Numbered from the stretch's first letter, positions 15,233-22,482 are shown. The stretch: 23,284 nt of DNA from Chryseosolibacter sp036402075 (GCA_036402075.1 DASWTP010000068.1:1-23284); one strand, 5' to 3'. The notes: generated by a model not told the origin, from the sequence alone. Program-made: numbers and translations.

Positions 15233-16258
15233 TCAGGTCATCAATACAGCACGGAATTTATCGAGTTGTTTCAGGGCTGCACCGGTTCCTCTTACGACCG
15301 CCTTCAACGGATCTTCCGCCACGTGGATCGGAAGTTTGGTTTTCAACGCCAGACGCTTATCCAGGCCGCGAAGCAATGCGCCACCGCCTGTGAGGTAGAT
15401 ACCTCTTTCGTAAATATCCGCTGACAATTCCGGAGGTGAAGTTTCAAGAGCTTTCAGCACTGCTTCTTCAAGTTTCGAAACTGACTTATCCAACGCAAAA
15501 GCAACTTCAGAGTAAGAAATTTTGATCGTCTTGGGGATCCCCGTCATCAGGTCGCGGCCACGGATTTCATAATCTTCTGGTCCTTCGTCCAGCTCCGTCA
15601 GGGCTGACCCCACCTCAATCTTCACCTTCTCGGCAGAGCGTTCGCCAATCAAAAGGTTGTGCTGGCGTCTCATATAGTCAAGGATGTCGCGGTTGAATGT
15701 GTCACCGGCAACGCGGATCGATTGATCACAGACGATACCGGAAAGGGCGATTACGGCAATGTCAGTCGTTCCTCCACCGATATCAACGATCATGTTACCG
15801 ACTGGCATTTCAATGTCGATGCCGGTTCCGATAGCAGCTGCAATCGGTTCGTAGATCATGTACACCTCTTTCGCTCCCGCATGCTCCGCAGAGTCGCGAA
15901 CGGCACGCTTCTCCACTTCAGTGATACCTGATGGGATACAAATCACCATACGGTAACTTGGCGGAAACATTCTCTTACCCGTATCAATCATTTTGATCAA
16001 CCCGCGGATCATCATCTCAGCCGCCTGGAAATCGGCAATAACACCTTCTTTCAATGGACGGATAGTCTTGATGTGCTCATGCGTCTTCTCGTGCATCTGC
16101 ATGGCTTCTCTTCCAATCGCCAGCACTTTGTTGGCTTGCTTGTCGAGCGCGATGATCGATGGCTCGTCTACTACAATTTTATCACGGTAAATGATCAGTG
16201 TGTTCGCAGTGCCCAGGTCGATTGCAATGTCACTGGTGAAGAAATCGAGAAATCCCAT
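15233..16258 (-). CDS. mreB: Rod shape-determining protein MreB (actin homologue)
   Basis: 341 residues, actin-fold ATPase forming membrane-bound filaments that direct lateral wall synthesis. Nucleotide-binding motifs are DIAIDLGTANT (phosphate 1), VDIGGGTTDIAVI (phosphate 2) and YLTGGGALLRGLD (adenosine). The N-terminal MGFLDFFTS resembles the membrane-insertion end of MreB. It is first gene of the mreBCD-mrdA-rodA operon. It is separated from purH by 288 bp that carry a heptamer hairpin and a possible promoter. Confidence 0.97.
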   Translation of the reverse strand: MGFLDFFTSDIAIDLGTANTLIIYRDKIVVDEPSIIALDKQANKVLAIGREAMQMHEKTHEHIKTIRPLKEGVIADFQAAEMMIRGLIKMIDTGKRMFPPSYRMVICIPSGITEVEKRAVRDSAEHAGAKEVYMIYEPIAAAIGTGIDIEMPVGNMIVDIGGGTTDIAVIALSGIVCDQSIRVAGDTFNRDILDYMRRQHNLLIGERSAEKVKIEVGSALTELDEGPEDYEIRGRDLMTGIPKTIKISYSEVAFALDKSVSKLEEAVLKALETSPPELSADIYERGIYLTGGGALLRGLDKRLALKTKLPIHVAEDPLKAVVRGTGAALKQLDKFRAVLMT

Positions 16259-16301
16259 TGAGTGTTGGAGGCTTTTGTGAGTTGGTAAAAAATTAGATGG
16301 G

Positions 16302-16309
16302 CGAAATTA
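16302..16309 (-). promoter_or_regulatory. Possible mreB -7 box
   Basis: TAATTTCG on the minus strand is one mismatch from TAnnTTTG and lies 43 nt upstream of the mreB start. A TATCCTTG farther upstream is an alternative. No convincing -33 TTG was seen for either, so this is weak. Confidence 0.3.
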
Positions 16310-16423
16310 CATAATAATTGCCTTGATTCTGTAGTAAAAAGGAGTGAAAAAACTTACAAGGATAAAGTTAACGACCTATCCGTTACAACATGGTTTAAGG
16401 AGGTAAATCACCGAGTACTTTGA

Positions 16424-16452
16424 CCAAAAGTCGTACATGGGTTGACTTTTGG
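16424..16452. other. Perfect 9-bp inverted repeat between purH and mreB
   Basis: CCAAAAGTC (16424-16432) and GACTTTTGG (16444-16452) are exact reverse complements around an 11-nt loop. No T run follows on either strand. It could be an operator or part of a 3'-end structure with the adjacent heptamer hairpin. Confidence 0.6.
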
Positions 16453-16474
16453 ATTACTGGGAATGGCCGTTGTC

Positions 16475-16546
16475 TGAGAGCTGCAGGCTACAAGCTCCAA
16501 GCCGTGCGTGTTACCAAAAACTTGAAGCTTGAGCTTGCAGCAGAAA
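16475..16546 (-). repeat. TNCAAGC-type heptamer inverted repeat at the purH stop codon
   Basis: Left arm: four in-phase heptamers on the plus strand (16475-16502; the last two are TACAAGC and TCCAAGC). Right arm: GCTTGNA-type repeats (16520-16546), one of them shortened to 6 nt. The loop is about 17 nt. The inner parts pair well (CAAGCTCCAAGC against GCTTGAGCTTG with one bulge). The right arm touches the purH stop codon (complement of 16547-16549). Confidence 0.7.
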
Positions 16547-18073
16547 TTAGTGCTTGAAGTGGCGGGTTCCCGTGAAAACCATTGCCATTGAATGGTTGTC
16601 ACAGAAGGCAATCGAGTCTTGATCTTTAACGGAACCACCTGGCTGAATAACCGCGCTAACACCGGCCTGGTGGGCGATTTCCACGCAATCGGGAAATGGG
16701 AAAAACGCATCAGAAGCCATGACTGAACCCTTTAGGCTGAAGCCAAAAGCAGCAGCTTTTTCGATGGCTTGCTTCAATGCATCAACGCGGGAAGTCTGAC
16801 CAACACCGCTTGCCAGGAGTTGACCATTCACGGCTAGAATAATTGTATTTGACTTCGTGTGTTTGCAGATCTTGCTCGCAAAAAGCAGCGCATCAACCTC
16901 AGCGGCCGTTGGTGCCTTTTTCGTCACCACTTTCAAATCACCTTTGGAGTCCGTTTTGAGATCAAGGTCTTGTTCGATTATGCCATTGAGGATGCTTTTC
17001 ACCTGGCGTTTTTCTGTCAAGGCCTGTTTCTGGCGCAACAACATGCGGTTCTTTTTCGATTTAAGAAGCTCTAGCGCCTGCGGGGAATAGGAAGGTGCGA
17101 TAAGAATCTCAAAGAACAGCTTGTTGATTTCTTCCGCAGCAGCGAGGTCAATTTCCTTGTTCACAGCCAGGACCCCGCCAAAAGCAGAGATAGTGTCGGC
17201 CTGGAATGCTTTAAGGTAGGCTTCTTTCACGGTTGAACCAATTGCCACGCCACAAGCATTGGTATGTTTGATGATCACAAAAGCCGTTTCACCTTCGAAT
17301 TCCTTAACAAGATTTACGGCTGCATCAACATCAACCAGATTGTTGTAGGAAAGCTCCTTTCCATTCAATTGTTCGAACAAGCCATCGAGGTCGCCATAAT
17401 AGATGCCTTGCTGGTGCGGATTCTCACCATACCGGAGCACCCGTCCCTTTTGAAGGCTTTTTTTGAACACCGGTACGTTCAGATCCTTGTTGAAATAATT
17501 AAAGATGGCAGTATCGTAATGTGAGGTCACATTGAATGCAAGGCCAGCAAACCGCTTCCTGTCGCTCAGCTCTGAAGTACAGCTTTTGGTCTCAAGCAGC
17601 GTAAGCAATTCCTGATATTGTTCACGAGATGATACAATTATTACATCACCAAAATTCTTGGCGGCAGCCCGGATCAACGAAATCCCTCCGATGTCAATCT
17701 TCTCGATGACTTCTTCTTCTGTCCCTCCCTTGGCTACGGTCTCTTCAAAGGGATAAAGATCGACAATAACAAGATCAAGCGGGCCGATGTTATATTGCCT
17801 GGCTTCCCCAAGGTCTCCGCTGTGCTCCCTTCGGTAAAGTATCCCTCCGAAAATTGCAGGATGCAACGTCTTTACCCGCCCGCCAAAAATTGATGGGTAT
17901 CCGGTAAGCGTTTCAACCGGTGTTACTTTGTATCCGAGCTTCTCAATAAACTCCTGTGTCCCCCCGGTGGAAACAAATTCTACCCCTGCTTTGCCGAGCT
18001 TGTGGATAATGGGCTCAAGGTTGTCTTTATAAAAAACTGAAATGAGGGCACGGGTGATTTTCCGGTGAGACAT
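16547..18073 (-). CDS. purH: Bifunctional AICAR transformylase / IMP cyclohydrolase
   Basis: 508 residues; catalyses the last two steps of de novo IMP synthesis. The N-terminal MGS-like cyclohydrolase domain (about 1-195) begins KITRALISVFYKD. It contains VSTGGT and GGRVKTLHPAIFGGIL. The C-terminal transformylase domain has IIKHTNACGVA with the catalytic Lys-His pair and the canonical end FTGTRHFKH. The frame extends to a TTG at 18088, but that lies inside a repeat array, so I chose the ATG at 18073. It follows the omega-amidase gene by 65 bp and precedes mreB, an order I recall from other Bacteroidota. Confidence 0.96.
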   Translation of the reverse strand: MSHRKITRALISVFYKDNLEPIIHKLGKAGVEFVSTGGTQEFIEKLGYKVTPVETLTGYPSIFGGRVKTLHPAIFGGILYRREHSGDLGEARQYNIGPLDLVIVDLYPFEETVAKGGTEEEVIEKIDIGGISLIRAAAKNFGDVIIVSSREQYQELLTLLETKSCTSELSDRKRFAGLAFNVTSHYDTAIFNYFNKDLNVPVFKKSLQKGRVLRYGENPHQQGIYYGDLDGLFEQLNGKELSYNNLVDVDAAVNLVKEFEGETAFVIIKHTNACGVAIGSTVKEAYLKAFQADTISAFGGVLAVNKEIDLAAAEEINKLFFEILIAPSYSPQALELLKSKKNRMLLRQKQALTEKRQVKSILNGIIEQDLDLKTDSKGDLKVVTKKAPTAAEVDALLFASKICKHTKSNTIILAVNGQLLASGVGQTSRVDALKQAIEKAAAFGFSLKGSVMASDAFFPFPDCVEIAHQAGVSAVIQPGGSVKDQDSIAFCDNHSMAMVFTGTRHFKH

Positions 18074-18082
18074 GGGGGCGTT

Positions 18083-18138
18083 ATTCAAGGTTTAAGGTTT
18101 CGGGGTTATATTCCGGGTTTCGGGTTTCGGATTTCGGG
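18083..18138 (-). repeat. CCCGAAA heptamer array directly after the omega-amidase stop codon
   Basis: On the minus strand the stop TAA (complement of 18139-18141) is followed with no gap by CCCGAAA, TCCGAAA and two more heptamers in phase (18111-18138). After TATAA comes a second run of CCTTRAA-type heptamers (to 18083). The opposite strand has GG or GGG tracts about every 7 nt. Unlike the other arrays, both runs point the same way, so no hairpin is evident. Confidence 0.8.
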
Positions 18139-18972
18139 TTAGATGATTCCTTCGAGGTCACGTTCTTCGTACTCTTCGAATTCGATACTAAAGTCGTCTG
18201 CGTCCAGGTATGCAGGGAAACGATCGCGGAAGGACTGGAGAGAGTTTGCGCTTAACTCGATCGTGCGAGTGACTTCATCTCCTTCGTTTGACCAGACTGC
18301 ATCGCCCTTTGGACTGATTATAGCCGAATGGCCATTATGTTCAATACCATGACCATCCAAACCAATCCGGTTAACGCCAGCCACATAGCTTAGATTTTCG
18401 ATGGCCCGCGCTCTCAGCAGCGTATCCCAGGCATCAATGCGGGTTGTCGGCCAGTTGGCAACGTAAACAGCCAGATCATAGCTTGGTCGTTTCGCGGCAT
18501 TGTCCCACCGGTTGCGGCTCCAGACGGGGAAACGAAGGTCATAGCACACAAGCGGGCAGATTCGCCAGCCTTTCCAAGTTGAGATCAAAAGGCTTTCGCC
18601 AGATGAATAGTTCTTGTTTTCATTGGCCATCCTGAACAGATGACGTTTGTCGTACGTCTTATAGTGGCCACCCGGTTCCATCCACAGCAGGCGATTGTAA
18701 TACCGTTCATGAACCGTCACAATGTAGCTTCCCATAATCAGGGCTCCGGTTTGGTCAGCCATCTGCTTCATCCACTTGAATGTCCGCATATTCATGTGCT
18801 CAGCCAGTTTATGCGAGTTCATGGTAAAGCCGGTGGTGAACATTTCCGGCAGGATGATAACATCGGTGGTATTGCCGATCTGCCAGATTTTTTCCTCAAA
18901 CATGGCCAGATTAGCCTCAATGTCTTCCCAATGCAAATCTGACTGTACCAGGGTAATCTTTAAATCCTGCAT
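18139..18972 (-). CDS. Carbon-nitrogen hydrolase, probable omega-amidase (YafV/Nit2-like)
   Basis: 277 residues of the nitrilase superfamily, with the catalytic triad Glu43 (LPEMF), Lys109 (YDKRHLF) and Cys143 (VCYDLRFP). Omega-amidases hydrolyse 2-oxoglutaramate or 2-oxosuccinamate, the keto acids left when glutamine or asparagine serves as amino donor. The frame extends to a TTG at 19023, but the family start MQDLKITLVQSDL fits the ATG at 18972. The aminotransferase gene lies immediately upstream on the same strand, which supports the omega-amidase reading. A heptamer array begins directly at its stop codon, before purH. Confidence 0.85.
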   Translation of the reverse strand: MQDLKITLVQSDLHWEDIEANLAMFEEKIWQIGNTTDVIILPEMFTTGFTMNSHKLAEHMNMRTFKWMKQMADQTGALIMGSYIVTVHERYYNRLLWMEPGGHYKTYDKRHLFRMANENKNYSSGESLLISTWKGWRICPLVCYDLRFPVWSRNRWDNAAKRPSYDLAVYVANWPTTRIDAWDTLLRARAIENLSYVAGVNRIGLDGHGIEHNGHSAIISPKGDAVWSNEGDEVTRTIELSANSLQSFRDRFPAYLDADDFSIEFEEYEERDLEGII

Positions 18973-19100
18973 AAGACGTAGTGGTTTGTCCCAACGGATG
19001 AATGGGACCGCAAAGAAAGCCAAATGAGGGGAAAACTTCTAATGGAAATTCCGCCTGTAGCCCAGATTCGTCAAACGAGCGGAAAATTTCCTAAGCGAAA

Positions 19101-19223
19101 GGCATTAGGCATTGGGCATTGGCGCGTGTTTCCAACATGTCACGTGGGAAAATATTTTTCAGACGAACCCGAAATTGAAAACTATCCTGGATTCTCGAAT
19201 GCCTGATCCCAATTCCTAATGCC
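19101..19223. repeat. GGNATTR heptamer inverted repeat at the aminotransferase 3' end
   Basis: Left arm: three GGCATTR heptamers on the plus strand (19101-19121). Right arm: GGCATTA, GGAATTG, a 6-nt unit and GGCATTC on the minus strand (19197-19223). The spacing is about 75 nt. The right arm begins 1 nt after the aminotransferase stop, and the junction TGTAAAGG is the same as at rodA. It is the second copy of the family at 10598-10716; the sequence between the arms is not obviously shared. Confidence 0.8.
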
Positions 19224-19224
19224 T

Positions 19225-20367
19225 TTACAAACCCTTCAAAATCTGGCAGGCTTGCAATAGCGTTTCCTCTTTTTTGGCAAAACAAAAGCGCAGCAAACGA
19301 TTGTCTGTCTTGTCCTTGTAGAAAACGGATACGGGTATAGCAGCAACTTTGAGCTTCTTGGTCAGCTCTTCAGCCATTTCTACATCTGGCTTATCGGAAA
19401 TTGACCGGTAGGACATCAGTTGGAAATACGAGCCCTGGCAAGGCAGGGGCTCCAGTGACGACCCTTTCACGTGGTGGAGGAAAAAGTTGCGCTTGTCCTG
19501 ATAGAACTGCCCAAGGCTATTGTAATGATCGGGGTTCTTCAGGTATTCGGCCAGCGCGAACTGGACAGGAGTGTTCACAGCAAATACGATGAACTGATGC
19601 GTTTTTCGGATCTCAGCCGTCAGGTGAGGTGGCGCAACCACGTAGCCGGCTTTCCATCCGGTGGCGTGAAAGGTTTTGCCAAACGAATAGATGGCAATGC
19701 TTTGTGAGGCGAGGCCTGGCGAGCTAAGGGCACTTTGATGCTTGATTCCATCAAAAATCAGACGCTCATAAACCTCATCGCTTAACACGAGGATATTGTT
19801 TGTCAGCGCGATCTTTTCCAACTCAAGAAGATCATCGGGCTTCAACACAGAGCCGCTCGGATTGTGCGGGGTGTTAACCATGATCATCCTCGTCTTCTTT
19901 GTTATCTTCTTTTTGACAAGATCCCAGTCTATCGAGAAACCCGGATACGTGAGATTGATCTGCACCGGAACCCCACCGTTCAGGCGGATGGCCGGGTCGT
20001 AGCTGTCGTATGCGGGGTCGAAGACGATTACTTCATCACCGGGATTCACAAAAGCAGCGATGGCTGCAAAGATTCCTTCCGTTGCCCCTGCCGTGATGGT
20101 AATTTCCGAGTCCGGGTCAACACGATTGTTATACGCCTCAGCAATAACCTTCGCGATTTGCTGCCGGAGCAAGGGCACACCTGGCATGGGCGCATACTGG
20201 TTATTCCCTTCCAGCATGAAGCGATGCACGAGGTCAATAATGGTTTTGTCAATGGCGAAGTCGGGGAAACCTTGCGAAAGGTTAATCGCTCCGTGATCGA
20301 GCGCCATCTTCGACATAACAGAAAAAATGGACGTACCTACATCCGGGAGACGGGACGTAATTTTCAT
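19225..20367 (-). CDS. PLP-dependent aminotransferase, YbdL/KAT-like (methionine/glutamine transaminase)
   Basis: 380 residues, class I/II fold-type I aminotransferase. The PLP lysine is Lys231 (YSFGKTFHATGWKAGY). Other cofactor residues are Asn169 in NTPHNPSG, Asp197 and Tyr200 in LSDEVYE; Arg360 in LLRFCFAKKE is the likely carboxylate-binding residue. The opening (INLSQGFPDF) and the ATGWKxGY motif resemble YbdL methionine aminotransferase and glutamine transaminase K. The adjacent omega-amidase gene supports glutamine as amino donor. The ATG is 3 bp after the def stop, so the two genes are coupled. Confidence 0.88.
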   Translation of the reverse strand: MKITSRLPDVGTSIFSVMSKMALDHGAINLSQGFPDFAIDKTIIDLVHRFMLEGNNQYAPMPGVPLLRQQIAKVIAEAYNNRVDPDSEITITAGATEGIFAAIAAFVNPGDEVIVFDPAYDSYDPAIRLNGGVPVQINLTYPGFSIDWDLVKKKITKKTRMIMVNTPHNPSGSVLKPDDLLELEKIALTNNILVLSDEVYERLIFDGIKHQSALSSPGLASQSIAIYSFGKTFHATGWKAGYVVAPPHLTAEIRKTHQFIVFAVNTPVQFALAEYLKNPDHYNSLGQFYQDKRNFFLHHVKGSSLEPLPCQGSYFQLMSYRSISDKPDVEMAEELTKKLKVAAIPVSVFYKDKTDNRLLRFCFAKKEETLLQACQILKGL

Positions 20368-20370
20368 GAA

Positions 20371-20925
20371 TTACTTTTTTGCAGGCGCAAGGATGCGATA
20401 CTCAGTATCCACTTTGCCTTTCGAAATATCAGCAAGCTTTCCTTTCAGAAGACGTTTCTTGAGCGAAGTGAGGTAATCAACAAACAACTTCCCTTCGATG
20501 TGATCGTACTCGTGCTGAATTATACGGGCCTTCATTCCGTCATACTCTTCTTCTTTCAGATTCCACCCTTCGTCATAATACCTGATCCTCACTTTTTCCT
20601 TGCGGGAGATCTTCTCGCGAATGTTTGGAATACTCAGGCAGCCTTCTTCAAATTCCCAGGGCGTTCCAGTTTCTTCAAGGATCTCTGGATTGATAAATGC
20701 TTTCTTAAAATTCTCCATATCCGGTTCGTCTTCGAGCCCGGTTCCGTCAACAACAAACAATCGAATCGGCTTCCCGATCTGTGGTGCTGCCAGGCCAATT
20801 CCGCTGGCTGCGTCCATGGTTTCAAACATGTCGGCAATCAACTGCGTGATGTCGCTTCCCTGTGGTATATCTTTCGCCCGCTGCCTCAACACCGGATCAC
20901 CATACATTACAATAGGATAAATCAT
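20371..20925 (-). CDS. def: Peptide deformylase
   Basis: 184 residues; removes the N-formyl group from nascent proteins, cytosolic metalloenzyme. The three motifs are intact: GIGLAAPQ (42-49), EGCLS (94-98, metal ligand Cys96) and HEYDH (138-142, ligands His138 and His142, catalytic Glu139). The insert around 63-75 (GLEDEPDMENF) is of the kind seen in Bacteroidota. It lies between ruvX (105 bp upstream, with a hairpin in the gap) and the aminotransferase (3 bp downstream). Confidence 0.96.
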   Translation of the reverse strand: MIYPIVMYGDPVLRQRAKDIPQGSDITQLIADMFETMDAASGIGLAAPQIGKPIRLFVVDGTGLEDEPDMENFKKAFINPEILEETGTPWEFEEGCLSIPNIREKISRKEKVRIRYYDEGWNLKEEEYDGMKARIIQHEYDHIEGKLFVDYLTSLKKRLLKGKLADISKGKVDTEYRILAPAKK

Positions 20926-20972
20926 GGGGCAAAGTTAGCACATGAAATCAGATTTTGCATGCGTTTCAGAAA

Positions 20973-21032
20973 AGTCAACTGTCGACAGACAACAGACCAC
21001 GGGTGTGGACCATCGACTGTTAGCAGTCGACT
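20973..21032 (-). repeat. RGTCRAC heptamer hairpin overlapping the ruvX stop codon
   Basis: Left arm: four in-phase heptamers (20973-21000, beginning AGTCAAC, TGTCGAC). Right arm: four in-phase heptamers (21005-21032, ending GTTAGCA, GTCGACT). The loop is only 4 nt (GGGT). 19 of 28 positions pair in Watson-Crick fashion. On the minus strand the array starts inside the ruvX stop TAG. TTTT follows the distal arm, so it could work as a terminator for ruvX. Confidence 0.8.
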
Positions 21033-21444
21033 ATTTTTTCGCATTCATAAAATCCTGCAGAATAATGGTAGCGCTGATTTTGTCGACATTGGCTTTCACT
21101 TGCCGGTCCCTCTTTTTCATTCCGCCCATGATCATGGCCTGCTGGGCGATGCGGCTGGTAAAACGTTCATCCGCAAGATGGATTGGCTTTTCGGGAAACT
21201 CTTTTTTTAAAATCTCGATGAATGCGCGCACTAACGGGGCGATTTCCGAATCTTCGTTTCTTAGGGTTTTAGGCATCCCGACAACAAACGCGTCAACAGT
21301 TTCTTTGGTGCAATACTTTTTAAGGAACTCGAGTAGTAAATTAGAGTCAACGGTTTCAAGTGCCGTAGCAATAATCCGATTGGGGTCAGTCACTGCCAAC
21401 CCGGTTCGTTTTTTCCCGTAATCAATAGCAAGAATCCTGCCCAT
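21031..21444 (-). CDS. ruvX: Holliday junction resolvase-like protein YqgF/RuvX
   Basis: 137 residues, RNase H-fold nuclease of the YqgF family, linked to Holliday junction resolution and 16S rRNA 5' maturation. The expected acidic residues are present: Asp8 (ILAIDYGKKRTGLAV), Glu93 (ADERFTS) and Asp121 (VDKISATIIL). FVVGMPKTL (53-61) is the conserved central strand. It starts 3 bp after the hemerythrin-like gene. Its stop codon overlaps a heptamer hairpin. Confidence 0.92.
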   Translation of the reverse strand: MGRILAIDYGKKRTGLAVTDPNRIIATALETVDSNLLLEFLKKYCTKETVDAFVVGMPKTLRNEDSEIAPLVRAFIEILKKEFPEKPIHLADERFTSRIAQQAMIMGGMKKRDRQVKANVDKISATIILQDFMNAKK

Positions 21445-21447
21445 GGA

Positions 21448-22203
21448 TCAGTTGAAGGCAGCACGTTCAAAAAACGACTTGCGCACCTTGTTCTCAATTG
21501 CCATAGCTTTTGGAAACAAGATTTCGTTTTCGATCCTGGCGTGTGTAATCAGGCTTTTTTCAAATGCTTTCAACTCGCTGTAAATCACTTTCACGTGCAG
21601 CGGGGCGTTGGCATCCAGCGCATAGTTCCGGGTAATCTTCCGGATCCCTTCCATCTCGTCATCATGCGCTTCATGTTCCATGGCAAACTTGTGAACCGAA
21701 TTTTTTTCGAGCATGTAGTAAAGTTTCCCAGGATGGAACGGAGCCTTGGACGCTTTCTCCATCGCTAATATGAAATGAAAAAGCGTGTCTTCTTCTTCGT
21801 AAATGTGCTCGATGAAATCTTCCACAAAAAGAGGAAACACAATCTTCAGATCTTTTTCAATGCTCGCGAAGCTGTCGTTATGCGCACGGAAAGTTTCCAC
21901 CAGGCGTGCGATGTACGGAAGTTTGTGCTTGATGAAGATGAAATGCGAATGCTTGAGGTACTCGATGATAAGGTCGATCGGATAGCTCACCAGAGGAAGC
22001 TCGGCCTCCTGAAGGTGCGCGGGCGACTCCAGTTCCTTCACCACTTGCTCAGTTTTTAGTCCGCGCTTTTGACAAACCTGCTCAAGTGTAAATTCGGAAT
22101 ACTCGTAAAATTTAATCCCAAAATAGAAAAGGACATACGCGTGCACGTAGTTCTGGTCTACGAGGTCTGCAATTCGCCTGTCTTTTAAGGATATTTTGTT
22201 CAT
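21448..22203 (-). CDS. Hemerythrin-like di-iron protein, RIC/ScdA-related
   Basis: 251 residues. The C-terminal four-helix hemerythrin-like part (about 80-240) has likely iron ligands His85 or His87, His133 with Glu137 (HIYEE), His177 or His180 (HEAHDDE) and His221 with Glu225 (HARIE). This pattern resembles YtfE/ScdA repair-of-iron-centres proteins, which mend Fe-S clusters after nitrosative or oxidative damage. The N-terminal part (about 10-60) has the size of the ScdA_N domain. It lacks its Cys-Cys motif: the matching stretch reads KFYEYSEFTLEQVC. The function is therefore inferred only at family level. A plausible promoter lies 30-60 nt upstream; ruvX follows 3 bp downstream. Confidence 0.78.
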   Translation of the reverse strand: MNKISLKDRRIADLVDQNYVHAYVLFYFGIKFYEYSEFTLEQVCQKRGLKTEQVVKELESPAHLQEAELPLVSYPIDLIIEYLKHSHFIFIKHKLPYIARLVETFRAHNDSFASIEKDLKIVFPLFVEDFIEHIYEEEDTLFHFILAMEKASKAPFHPGKLYYMLEKNSVHKFAMEHEAHDDEMEGIRKITRNYALDANAPLHVKVIYSELKAFEKSLITHARIENEILFPKAMAIENKVRKSFFERAAFN

Positions 22204-22482
22204 GACAATCAGTAAATATAAAAAAACTGCGATTCAAAGTAAAAGTTGGCGTGCATTAACAACGAAAGGCACGATTTCTCCGTTTTAGGGTCTCAGACGG
22301 GAAAAGATTTTCAGCGTCACCCATCTCACCCGGAAAAATAAACGGGCAAAACACAGGTCCCTTCTCAGCACCGCAACTTTACTGAAAAGCAACCGGCTTT
22401 ATAAAAAAGCGCTATCTTTTAAGCCCAACAATTATTTTAGCACTTCGTTAGAGTATACACTGTTATTGTTGGAATAGAAAAT
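22204..22482. other. Divergent intergenic region (hemerythrin-like / S41 protease)
   Basis: 279 bp between divergent genes. It holds the candidate minus-strand promoter described separately. On the plus strand, TATCTTTT (about 22414) is a one-mismatch match to TAnnTTTG some 65 nt before the protease start, without a clear -33 element. No heptamer or octamer arrays are visible here, in keeping with their restriction to gene 3' ends. Confidence 0.5.
22235..22262 (-). promoter_or_regulatory. Putative promoter of the hemerythrin-like/ruvX operon
   Basis: On the minus strand TTG (complement of 22260-22262) is followed after 17 nt by TTACTTTG (complement of 22235-22242), one mismatch from TAnnTTTG. 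The start codon is about 31 nt downstream of the box. Confidence 0.45.

Noticed and set aside
16391..16404. AAGGAGGT on the plus strand, and its complement ACCTCCTTA resembling the 16S rRNA 3' end
   Set aside because: No open frame follows on the plus strand and no rRNA sequence surrounds it, so it is probably chance.
19864..21210. A 448-codon plus-strand open frame across the aminotransferase, def and ruvX region
   Set aside because: It is antisense to three well-supported genes with intact active-site motifs, and its translation shows no recognisable domain or start context.
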